Source: JBBKWQ01 sp037969115 (GTDB lineage Bacteria; Actinomycetota; Acidimicrobiia; Acidimicrobiales; Ilumatobacteraceae). Taken from it: 20,894 nucleotides of DNA. Positions 14,157 to 20,894 of this stretch are shown in pieces. The notes beneath the pieces are model-generated. The model was not told the origin of the DNA, ran no database searches, and worked only from the letters and a program-made list of their open reading frames with translations. A program made the translations under genes and the position numbers. The first letter of the stretch is position 1. The number at the start of each line of letters is the position of its first letter. The stretch lies in NCBI GenBank assembly GCA_037969115.1, contig JBBKWQ010000410.1, positions 1 through 20,894 of the forward strand, in the 5' to 3' direction.

Positions 14157-14594
14157 ATGTCGATCACGACCACATCCGATTCCGGCCGTGACGGTGGCTT
14201 CGTGTCGAGCGTCGAGATCGTGTACGTGGGTTTCGTCGCACTGCTCGTGGTCGTGTTTCTGGGCTACTTGGGAAGACTCACCGCGTCCGGGGTCCAGGCC
14301 ACCAATGTCGCCCAGCACGCCGCCCGCGCCGCATCGCTCGCACCCAGCCCACAGGAGGGTGTGTCGGCGGCTCGTTCCGCCGTCGATCAGTCAGGCATCG
14401 GCAACCGATGCGAGTCGTCGCCGGCCGTCGACGTGGTCGTCACCCCTGGTGCGGGCGACCCGTGGTTCGGTGGATCGGTCACCGTCACGATCACCTGCGA
14501 CGTGGCGCAGTCGTCGCTCAGCGAGGTCTGGACTCCCGGCACTCGAACGCTCGTGGTGTCCGATACCCAACCGATCGATCGGTTCCAGGGATGA
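14157..14594 (+). CDS. TadE-like pseudopilin, second copy
   Basis: A 145-residue protein with the same layout: N-region to GRDGG (10-14), FVSSVEIVYVGFVALLVVVF with Glu20 in the position of the pilin-like glutamate, then NVAQHAARAASLAP (50-63). The C-terminal domain is exported and has two cysteines (CESS and ITCD) that may form a disulfide. It is diverged in sequence from the first copy and is probably a different minor pseudopilin (TadF-like role). ATG 14157 is chosen because the frame upstream overlaps the first copy. Its stop overlaps the next ATG by 4 bases. Confidence 0.75.
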   Translation: MSITTTSDSGRDGGFVSSVEIVYVGFVALLVVVFLGYLGRLTASGVQATNVAQHAARAASLAPSPQEGVSAARSAVDQSGIGNRCESSPAVDVVVTPGAGDPWFGGSVTVTITCDVAQSSLSEVWTPGTRTLVVSDTQPIDRFQG

Positions 14595-15004
14595 ACCTGC
14601 GACGGCACGACCATGGGCACGCCGGCGATCGGGGCAACATCTCGGTTGCGCTGGTGCTCCTCACCGTGCTCGCGCTCGCCGGCGGAGGCCTGATCTTCGA
14701 CGGCGGCCGCTACCTGGCGGCCGAGCGTCACGCTTCCAACACCGCGGAGGGCGCCGCGCGCGCGGCGATCGCCACCGCCAATCCCGACAGCGGCGTGTCC
14801 GAACACGTCGCCCGTCAAGCTGCGATCGACCATGCCGTAGCGGCCGGCGTGAATGCCGCCGATGTGGTGGTGACCTTCCCGACCCCGGTGTCGGTGTTGG
14901 TCGTGGTCGCCGAACGACGAGAAGCCGTCTTCGGCCAGTTCGCCGGGCAATCGACGCTCACGGCATCGGCTGAGGGCCGAGCCAGATGGGAGTACGCATC
15001 ATGA
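14591..15004 (+). CDS. TadG-like pilus protein
   Basis: A 137-residue protein with a His/Gly-rich N-region, DRGNISVALVLLTVLALAGG (13-32) as membrane helix, and GLIFDGGRYLAAERHASNTAEGAARAA (33-59), the Tad/TadG opening in which D-x-G-R and the N-x-A-E/D-A-A-A-A-like turn are easy to see. It lacks the large von Willebrand A domain of full TadG, so it is a short form. ATG 14591 overlaps the preceding stop by 4 bases (ATGA) and its own stop overlaps the start of the LysM/BTAD gene in the same way. Confidence 0.75.
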   Translation: MNLRRHDHGHAGDRGNISVALVLLTVLALAGGGLIFDGGRYLAAERHASNTAEGAARAAIATANPDSGVSEHVARQAAIDHAVAAGVNAADVVVTFPTPVSVLVVVAERREAVFGQFAGQSTLTASAEGRARWEYAS

Positions 15005-18000
15005 TGCGAACCATTCGTGAACTCTGCTTGCGACTGGCTGCCGCCGTCGCGGTCCTGGCGATCATGGTCGGTCCGCCGCTCGCGACCGCGCGACTGGTGG
15101 GCCGTCCGTTCCCGGCCTGGGACGTGTTGCGTGACGAGGTGGGGTCGGGTCGGGTCTCCGACGACACGGTCATGCGGGTCGCGGCGGCGCTGTTCATCGT
15201 GTTGTGGTCGTGGTCGATCGCCATCATCGTGTCCGAGATCGTCCGCGTCGCCGGTGGTCGTCGTTCGGCTCCGACCCGGGCGGGTGCGTTCGTCGACGAT
15301 TCGGGTCCGTCCCGGTTTCTGCGTCATCTGGTTCGCCTCGCCCTGGTCGGAACCGTCACCTTGTCGGCGACCGTCACCACGTTGGCGCCGAGCTCGCTCG
15401 TGATGGCCCAGTCCACCGGAGCCCTGACCGGATCGGGCGCCGTCGCAACGTCTCACCTCGACGCTCTCGCACATTCGGGCCACGAGGGCAACCGAATCGA
15501 CGCCTCGTTGTCGTCGACGGCGACACCACCATGGACCACAGCGGGCTCCGGGGCCACCACGGTGTTCACTGCCACCGGCATCGAGACCCCCTACTCGGTC
15601 GCGATCGATCTCGGTGACGAGACATTGCGCGACGAGATCATCGAGTTGAACCGCTCGGACGAGTGGAACGGCGGTCTCTTCCCAGTGGGCATGTCAGTGC
15701 TCGTCCCGACGAGCCACGACGAGCCGTCGTTCGTCGCTCCGGCCGCGTTCCGGTCCGATCCTGCCGTCGGTGAGCAATCGGCCACCCATGCGGCAAGCCG
15801 TTACGTGGTCGAAGCGGGCGACGGACCATGGGATGTCGCCGAGGCGTTGTTGGGTGCCGGTGAGCGCTACCAGGATGTCCTCGATGCTCACGTCGGGGTC
15901 GAGGTGGCGCCGGGCACCACGTGGGAGCAGGGTATGAAGGTCATCCATCCCGGTTGGGTGTTCTCATGGCCCGCGGGCGCGGCACTTGGTTCCAACGATG
16001 GCTCGTCCCACGTGGTGGAACGGGGTGACACGCTCAGCGGCATCGCCGCCGAACATCTCGACGATGCGAATCGCTGGCCCGAGATCTTCGAGGCGAACCA
16101 CGACGACACCATGGTCGACGGCCGGACGTTCGACGATCCCGACCTGATCATTCCGGGTTGGGAGCTCGCCATCCCGGTTTCGCCGGCGGCCGGCACCGTG
16201 GTCGCCGACGAAGCCGTTGCCGAGGAGGCCAAGCCCGCCGAACCCGTGGAGAAGTCGGCAGAATCCGTCGTCGATGCCGCTGATGCCGGTTTCCCCGCCG
16301 CCGAGTCGAGCGCGGCTGTGCCGGATGCGATCAGCAGCGACATCACCGCACGCGAAACGACCGCTGTCGAGTCGACGCCGAATCCCCCGGTCGACGCGTC
16401 ACTTCAGCCAGCCGGCGAGACGCCCGAAGCCGATGCAGCGCTCCCCGCGCCGGCCGACGTGGCGGTTCCGTTCGACCCCCCGAGCGTGCCACCGTCGACA
16501 ACCGTGTCGCCCACGCTGCCCGACGCAGAAGCTTCCGACCTCAGCGATGCACTGACCTCGCCGTCGCCCATCGGTCTCGGCGGTGTCGGAATGCTGTCGG
16601 CCGGCGTGCTGTCACTCCTCGCGGTTCGTCGGCGGAGACGGCTGCGCGAGGCAACACCTCGAGCGCGCGTGCCCCAGCCCCGCCCGGAAGTCGTGGAAAC
16701 CGAACGTGTCCTGCGCGCGATCGACGGGAGCGAGCGGCTGCTGCGTCTCGACGTCGGCATCAGGGCCGCGGCCGCGTCCCTCGTCCACTGGAACAGTCGT
16801 CTGGTTGCGGCATCGATGGGTCCCGACGGCAGTCTCGTTCTCGTGACCGATGGTCCGTGTCGGCTCGATGCACCATGGACGGGGACCGATCGCCGGTGGA
16901 CGCTCCCGGCGACCGTGCCCGTCGAGCTGTTGGCCGAATCGTCACGTGGCATCGGAGCCCCCTGTCTGGCGCTGGCGCAACTGGGAACGACCGACACGGG
17001 CAGTGAGCTGTACGTCGACCTCGAGGCGCTCGGCACACTGTCGATCGACGCCAGCCCGGAACGCGCCGATGCCGTTGTCGCGGGACTCGCCGCCACCGTG
17101 GCGACCTCGATGTTCGCCGAAGTCGTCCAGTTGGTCTCGGTCGGCGTACCCGAAGACGCGTTCCTCGACCACCGACATCATCAGTCGTGCGAGCTCGCGG
17201 CCGACGCGTTGCGCGTCGCCGCGTCACGCGTTGGCGCAACGGCGTCGGCAGGTCGTTCCACGTTCGAACTCCGCACACGGGGAACGTCGGGCGAGATGTG
17301 GGAGCCCGCCGTCGTGTTCATCGGCGCCGGGGTGCCGCCCGAGCCCGATATCGATCCGTCGGTGACACGGCCGGGTATCGGGACGGTGCTGGCCCGATCG
17401 TCGTCCGCCGCTCCGCACCGGCTCGTCGACACCGGAACGACGTGGCGTCTGGAACCGCTCGGCTTCGAACTGACGCCCAGTGGTTTGACACCGCACGAGG
17501 TCGTCGCTCTTGCCGAGTTGGTCGAGTCGGCATCGGCCCCCGTCGTCGACGACATGGCCGCCGAAGTCGTCGACTCGTCTTCGACGACCGGACACGGTGC
17601 TGACTCCGACGCCGACAACGACGCCGACACCGACAACGACACCGACAACGACACCGACAACGACACCGACAACGACACCGACAACGTGGCCGATGTCGGG
17701 TCGCGGGTTGGTGACGATCCCGGAGCAACCAGGCGGACGTCGACCTCGCAACGCCCAGAGGTCGACGGCGATGCAGAGGCGTGGAGCATTCTCGTCAGAC
17801 TGCTCGGTCCGGTCGGGGTCGTTTCGCGGGCCGGCGATGTCGGGGCCTTCGAGCGGTCGAAGACGCGCGAGCTGATCGCGTGGCTGGCTACTCATCGTGT
17901 TCGGTCGACGCGTACCGGTGCCCGCACAGCGCTGTGGGAGCTCGACGTTCGTGATTCGACCTTCGCCAACGTGGTGTCGGAAGCCCGTCGCTCGATGGCG

Positions 18001-18531
18001 CGTCTCGTATCGCCGGATGAGGGATCAGAATGGCTCGCCCGCACGCTCACCGAGCAACTGCCGCTGCATCGCGGCGTCGTCAGCGATGCAGACCTGATCG
18101 AATCGGCGCTCGGCCGGGCGCGGGTGCAGCCACCCGAGCAGGCAATTGCGACGTTGCGCCCGGCGGTCGAGTTGATCGAGGGCATGCCATTCGAGGGAAC
18201 TGCATACCTGTGGCCCGACGCCGAGGGCATCACGTCGAACCTCGTCGTGCTCGCGACGGGTGCGTCGTCCGAAATGGCAGCACACTGCCTGTCGGTTGGC
18301 GACATCGACGGTGTGTTCTGGGCGACATCGAAGGGCCTGTTGGTGTTGCCGGGTCACGAGGAGCTGATCGGTCTCAGAATGCGAGCGCATGCACGTGCCG
18401 GCGACCTCGCCGGCGTGCGGAGCGAATGGGAGAGCTACGAACGCACCATCAACGCCGACCCGTGGAGTGACGGCGAACCGGCACCCAAGTTGGTCGAGTT
18501 GCGCCGCACGCTGATCACCACGTCGTCGTGA
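15001..18531 (+). CDS. Membrane-spanning LysM-BTAD regulator encoded with the Tad pilus
   Basis: A 1176-residue multidomain protein. Three membrane helices lie at about 10-30, 60-83 and 109-135, with an Arg-rich loop between the second and third (86-112). Then come LysM-like repeats: a degenerate one about 187-236, a second at YVVEAGDGPWDVAEALL (268-284) to 324, and the clearest at HVVERGDTLSGIAAEHL (337-353) to 392. A Pro/Ala/Glu-rich linker (395-520) leads to a fourth helix (523-542) followed by RRRRR. Positive charges put 86-112 and 543 onward in the cytoplasm and the LysM part outside. Residues 560-850 are of unknown fold. An acidic Asp-Thr-Asp-Asn repeat (868-895) precedes a winged-helix region (929-1003, LVRLLGPVGV to ARRSMARLV) and a BTAD helical domain (about 1025-1150). 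BTAD regulators usually activate transcription, so the protein probably links peptidoglycan contact to gene expression. ATG 15001 overlaps the TadG-like stop (ATGA); ATG 15004 is equally possible. Confidence 0.85.
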   Translation: MMRTIRELCLRLAAAVAVLAIMVGPPLATARLVGRPFPAWDVLRDEVGSGRVSDDTVMRVAAALFIVLWSWSIAIIVSEIVRVAGGRRSAPTRAGAFVDDSGPSRFLRHLVRLALVGTVTLSATVTTLAPSSLVMAQSTGALTGSGAVATSHLDALAHSGHEGNRIDASLSSTATPPWTTAGSGATTVFTATGIETPYSVAIDLGDETLRDEIIELNRSDEWNGGLFPVGMSVLVPTSHDEPSFVAPAAFRSDPAVGEQSATHAASRYVVEAGDGPWDVAEALLGAGERYQDVLDAHVGVEVAPGTTWEQGMKVIHPGWVFSWPAGAALGSNDGSSHVVERGDTLSGIAAEHLDDANRWPEIFEANHDDTMVDGRTFDDPDLIIPGWELAIPVSPAAGTVVADEAVAEEAKPAEPVEKSAESVVDAADAGFPAAESSAAVPDAISSDITARETTAVESTPNPPVDASLQPAGETPEADAALPAPADVAVPFDPPSVPPSTTVSPTLPDAEASDLSDALTSPSPIGLGGVGMLSAGVLSLLAVRRRRRLREATPRARVPQPRPEVVETERVLRAIDGSERLLRLDVGIRAAAASLVHWNSRLVAASMGPDGSLVLVTDGPCRLDAPWTGTDRRWTLPATVPVELLAESSRGIGAPCLALAQLGTTDTGSELYVDLEALGTLSIDASPERADAVVAGLAATVATSMFAEVVQLVSVGVPEDAFLDHRHHQSCELAADALRVAASRVGATASAGRSTFELRTRGTSGEMWEPAVVFIGAGVPPEPDIDPSVTRPGIGTVLARSSSAAPHRLVDTGTTWRLEPLGFELTPSGLTPHEVVALAELVESASAPVVDDMAAEVVDSSSTTGHGADSDADNDADTDNDTDNDTDNDTDNDTDNVADVGSRVGDDPGATRRTSTSQRPEVDGDAEAWSILVRLLGPVGVVSRAGDVGAFERSKTRELIAWLATHRVRSTRTGARTALWELDVRDSTFANVVSEARRSMARLVSPDEGSEWLARTLTEQLPLHRGVVSDADLIESALGRARVQPPEQAIATLRPAVELIEGMPFEGTAYLWPDAEGITSNLVVLATGASSEMAAHCLSVGDIDGVFWATSKGLLVLPGHEELIGLRMRAHARAGDLAGVRSEWESYERTINADPWSDGEPAPKLVELRRTLITTSS
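17629..17686 (+). repeat. Tandem 12-base repeat coding for Asp-Thr-Asp-Asn
   Basis: Four perfect copies of ACCGACAACGAC run from 17629 to 17676, with a fifth partial copy to 17686. Related degenerate units precede them from about 17602. They encode the acidic linker (T-D-N-D repeats) between the unknown cytoplasmic domain and the winged-helix/BTAD part. Such a perfect in-frame repeat is prone to change length by slippage without breaking the frame. Confidence 0.9.
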
Positions 18532-18582
18532 TACCCGATCACCGGGGGGAACAACCGAGCCGTTCGACGTGTTCTCGTTGAC

Positions 18583-18867
18583 ATGGCAACAGCAACGTGG
18601 AACGGACAAGTCATCGCCGACAGTGACGACACGGTCGTCGTCGAGGGCAACCACTACTTCCCGATCGGTTCGGTCGTGCCCGGGGTCCTCGTCGAGACCG
18701 ACCACACGACGGTCTGTCCGTGGAAAGGTACGTCGAGCTACTTCTCGGTCGTGGTCGACGGTCAGACGAATGAGAACGCTGCGTTTCACTACCGGGACCC
18801 GAAGGAGGCGGCGTCACAGATTCGCGACCGCGTCGCCTTCTGGAAGGGCGTCACGGTCGCGGCCTGA
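18583..18867 (+). CDS. DUF427 family protein
   Basis: A 94-residue small soluble protein that matches the DUF427 pattern: an opening beta strand with TWNGQVIADSDDTVVVEGN, then YFPIGSV, TTVCPWKGTSSYFSV (42-56) with the characteristic C-P-W-K-G-x-x-x-Y-F/Y, and NAAFHYRDPKEAA, followed by VAFW near the end. Its biochemical function is not known to me. The ATG at 18583 gives the full family length. It follows the pilus locus by 51 bases, in which I see only a weak CCCG/CGGG hairpin, so it may be partly read from the long operon. Its stop lies in an inverted repeat shared with the convergent reductase gene. Confidence 0.9.
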   Translation: MATATWNGQVIADSDDTVVVEGNHYFPIGSVVPGVLVETDHTTVCPWKGTSSYFSVVVDGQTNENAAFHYRDPKEAASQIRDRVAFWKGVTVAA

Positions 18868-18890
18868 AGCGGCGCGGCTGACGTTCAGGC
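18862..18890. terminator. Inverted repeat spanning two convergent stop codons
   Basis: GCCTGAA (18862-18868) and TTCAGGC (18884-18890) are perfect 7-base arms around a 15-base loop. The first arm holds the TGA of the DUF427 gene and the second holds the TGA (as TCA on the plus strand) of the minus-strand reductase gene. It may act as a bidirectional terminator, although the loop is long and there is no U tract. Confidence 0.45.
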
Positions 18891-20180
18891 GTCGGGCGCG
18901 AACCGGCTGATCGTGCGCGCCACCCGGTACCCGAACTCGGCCGGTCCACTCATCTGAGGACGCATCTCGTTCGCAGCGATGCGAATGAGGCTGTCGGCGA
19001 ACACGCCAGGCCCCGAGAGACAGGTCGACAACGCACTCATCGCCCGAGGACGGCCGGCGAAACGATCGACGAGTCGCCCGACCTTGTAGTACGCGCCGTA
19101 CGAGTCGGCCAGGAGCTTCGGGTAGCGCTGCAGTGCCGTGGCGTCGTTCTCGGAGATCGCGCTCGCCAGCACCCGACCCGCCATGATCCCGGACTCGACG
19201 GCATACTCGATGCCGGCGCCCGTGACCGGGTTGGCAACGCCGGCAGCGTCTCCGATCACGAGATACGTCGGCCCCGAGGTCGGGCCGATCGACGACCCGA
19301 TCGGTACACGGCCGCTGGTTGCCGCCTCGAGCGGTTTGCTCGGATCGATCGACCATCGGTCGGCGACCGACTCTGCGAAGTTGTGCAGCATGTGACTCGT
19401 GTTGATCGAACGGAAATCGCGCGACGTCGACGACACACCGATGCCGATGCTGACCGTGCCATCTCCGAGCGGGAACACCCAACCGAAACCCGTCACCGGA
19501 TTCCCGTCGCGGTCCGGGGGAGCCAGCGTGAACTCGAGCGCGCTCGTGTCGTGGAGCGGCGACTCCCAATACGACCTGATCGCGGTGGCATAGGGCCAGC
19601 TACGGACCCGCTCGGTGCCGAGCGCTCGTCCGAACCGGCTGTTGGCACCGTCGGCGACCACGACGTACTTCGCTTGCATCGGTCGTCGATGCCCGTCCGG
19701 ATCCCGGACGACTGCGCCTCGAACGAACCCACGCTCGACGATGGGTTCGATCGCTTCGTGACCGGTGATGACCCGCGCCCCGGTGGCGATGGTGTGTTCC
19801 ATGAGAGCGTCGTCGAGCTGCGAGCGGCGAACAACGGCACCGTGCCGGCCGAACGTCTGATGTGTCGGCCAGCGTCGCGTGGTGGAGCGCTGACCGTGCA
19901 CGATCCGAACGTGATCGACGCGATGGGTGAACGGGAGCGCGAATACGTCGAATCCGAGGCCGGCGAACGCGTGCACCGCTCGCGGCGTGAGCGCGTCGCC
20001 GCAGGTCTTGTTGCGTGGGAACGCCCGGCGTTCGACCACCGCAACCCGATGGCCCTCGGTGGCCAGGCGCCAGCCGGCGGCCAGACCCGCTGGACCTCCG
20101 CCGACGATCAGGACGTCGGTGGAGCCCCGTGCGGGGTGCATCGAGACAGGATCGGGTGACGCCGACGCGGCGTCACTCAC
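18885..20180 (-). CDS. Geranylgeranyl reductase family FAD-dependent oxidoreductase
   Basis: A 431-residue flavoprotein. FAD-binding motifs are clear: DVLIVGGGPAGLAAGWRLA (22-40) with G-x-G-x-x-G, then VVERR, KTCGDALTPRAV (58-69), the VVADGANS stretch (174-181) and VIGDAAGVANPVTGAGIEYA (308-327). The C-G-x-A motif at 60-63 and G-D-A-A-G are hallmarks of the geranylgeranyl reductase family, which saturates isoprenoid chains of menaquinone or membrane lipids in actinobacteria. Menaquinone reduction (MenJ-like) is the likeliest role because the gene lies 12 bases after a cytochrome c gene, but chlorophyll-type and archaeal lipid roles exist in the family. The GTG at 20180 has AGGA 7 bases upstream; an internal ATG at codon 14 (20141) would also keep the domain. 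No signal peptide; likely peripheral at the membrane. Confidence 0.9.
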   Translation of the reverse strand: MSDAASASPDPVSMHPARGSTDVLIVGGGPAGLAAGWRLATEGHRVAVVERRAFPRNKTCGDALTPRAVHAFAGLGFDVFALPFTHRVDHVRIVHGQRSTTRRWPTHQTFGRHGAVVRRSQLDDALMEHTIATGARVITGHEAIEPIVERGFVRGAVVRDPDGHRRPMQAKYVVVADGANSRFGRALGTERVRSWPYATAIRSYWESPLHDTSALEFTLAPPDRDGNPVTGFGWVFPLGDGTVSIGIGVSSTSRDFRSINTSHMLHNFAESVADRWSIDPSKPLEAATSGRVPIGSSIGPTSGPTYLVIGDAAGVANPVTGAGIEYAVESGIMAGRVLASAISENDATALQRYPKLLADSYGAYYKVGRLVDRFAGRPRAMSALSTCLSGPGVFADSLIRIAANEMRPQMSGPAEFGYRVARTISRFAPDA

Positions 20181-20192
20181 GCATGATCCTGA

Positions 20193-20894
20193 TCACTCGC
20201 CCTGAGCGGGCGACCCGGCCACGGGCTCTTCGCCGATGGGAATGATGGTGTCGTCGATCTCGCTCAACTGTGCGAGAGTCTCGCCTTCTTCGGTGGCGAG
20301 GAACAGCGGGGCTTCCGGCGAGCACCACTTCTCGAACTCTTCGAGATACGCGCCTTCGGCGTCGGCCCCGCCGAGCGTGTAGCGCTCGTGGCACACGACG
20401 CTGAGAATTTCTTCGTCGGTGAGGCTGCCACCTTGGGCCGGCATGGGCCCTTGTGCACCGGTGAGATGGGGGCCGCCCTCGCGATTCGGGTCGCCGTAGT
20501 TCTCGACGCCGGCGGCGTTGTAGGCCTCGGTACCGAAGTAGACGAACCGAAGTTGGTCCTCGATGTTGGGGAAGGTCTTCAGTACCTCGCCCTCGGTGAA
20601 TTGGTAGCCCAGCCCGCTCACGCCGCCACCATCGGCACCGTGGCAGCTGGCGCAGCCACCGTAGACCTCCTCGCCGATGCCCAATGGGCCGGCGGACTCC
20701 ACCACCTGGGTGGTGACCGACCGCACGTACATGAACATCCACACAGGCAGCAGGCCGAGGCCCAGCATCGCCCAACCGGGGATGCGTTTGCGTGTCTTGT
20801 AGGAGGCCACGACTGCGGAGTCGGGCTTCGGAGGCGGTGGACTCGCCGGTGCGGGTGCACTGCCACGCGGCGCGGGGCCGGATGGTGCAGCGGG
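20193..20894 (-). CDS. Membrane-anchored mono-haem cytochrome c (N-terminus off the edge)
   Basis: The frame stays open to the right edge, so the start is probably outside the window. The visible 5' part encodes a Pro/Ala-rich stretch (PAAPSGPAPRGSAPAPASPP) followed by SYKTRKRIPGWAMLGLGLLP, a membrane anchor with positive inside charges. The exported part has one haem site, CASCH (about 60 codons after a GTG at 20810), and GPMPAQGGSLTDEE supplies the likely methionine ligand as in class I cytochromes c. Two further cysteines (in VVCHERY and EKWCSPE) are spaced to form a disulfide rather than a second haem site. An acidic tail follows. The protein should carry electrons at the membrane surface, perhaps between a menaquinol-oxidising complex and an oxidase; the neighbours beyond the edge would tell. 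It is followed by the reductase gene after 12 bases, on the same strand. Confidence 0.85.
   Translation of the reverse strand, partial: PAAPSGPAPRGSAPAPASPPPPKPDSAVVASYKTRKRIPGWAMLGLGLLPVWMFMYVRSVTTQVVESAGPLGIGEEVYGGCASCHGADGGGVSGLGYQFTEGEVLKTFPNIEDQLRFVYFGTEAYNAAGVENYGDPNREGGPHLTGAQGPMPAQGGSLTDEEILSVVCHERYTLGGADAEGAYLEEFEKWCSPEAPLFLATEEGETLAQLSEIDDTIIPIGEEPVAGSPAQGE

Noticed and set aside
12791..14173. Minus-strand ORF of 460 codons across tadC, the pilin and TadE genes
   Set aside because: It covers several well-supported plus-strand genes and its translation is compositionally biased (Arg/Asp/His-rich), typical of the complement of high-GC genes.
20393..20396. Possible second haem site at VVCHERY in the cytochrome
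   Set aside because: Only the second Cys-His is present; the first cysteine of C-x-x-C-H is missing, so it is not a haem-binding motif.

Overview
The window is high-GC, densely coding bacterial DNA, and I read it as chromosomal sequence from a free-living, Gram-positive-type actinobacterium. The supporting signs are GC-rich codon use, GTG starts, a Tad pilus locus with no outer-membrane secretin gene, a geranylgeranyl-reductase-type flavoprotein, and genes that start a few bases after a TAnnnT box as if leaderless. An Ilumatobacter-like member of the Acidimicrobiia is my best guess; this is inference from gene style, not a database match. I see no tRNA, rRNA, CRISPR array, insertion sequence or phage gene. 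No stretch longer than about 170 bases lacks a gene, except at start choices that could move by a few codons.

Left part (1-8186), housekeeping and accessory genes. A periplasmic-binding-type protein runs off the left edge on the minus strand. A hairpin separates it from a secreted M28 zinc aminopeptidase with a PA domain, also on the minus strand. Then come plus-strand genes for a DUF5995 protein, a small exported or lipoprotein-like protein, and an MFS-like membrane protein with a soluble C-terminal tail; the last two overlap. Facing them on the minus strand are a flavodoxin-like FMN protein and a second MFS transporter. The second MFS gene is divergent from a beta-lactamase-fold serine hydrolase. 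The 44 bases between these two carry a nearly symmetrical pair of TAGGGT boxes, each exactly 6 bases from a start codon.

Central part (8355-18531), one long plus-strand Tad (tight adherence, Flp-type) pilus locus. In order: prepilin peptidase, CpaB/SAF protein, CpaE/TadZ-like protein with a ruined Walker A motif, CpaF/TadA ATPase, TadB, TadC, a small candidate pilin with the best ribosome binding site of the locus, two TadE-like pseudopilins, a TadG-like protein, and a 1176-residue protein. That last protein has three N-terminal membrane segments, an exported LysM-like region, a fourth membrane segment and a cytoplasmic C-terminus with a winged-helix/BTAD regulator domain. Most junctions overlap by 1 to 11 bases, so translation is probably coupled. 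The natural reading is that the pilus machine is made together with a cell-wall-contacting, membrane-bound transcription regulator; this is the most interesting item in the window.

Right part (18583-20894). A DUF427 protein converges on a two-gene minus-strand unit: a membrane-anchored mono-haem cytochrome c, running off the right edge, followed by a geranylgeranyl reductase family flavoprotein. The pair suggests respiratory or menaquinone metabolism.
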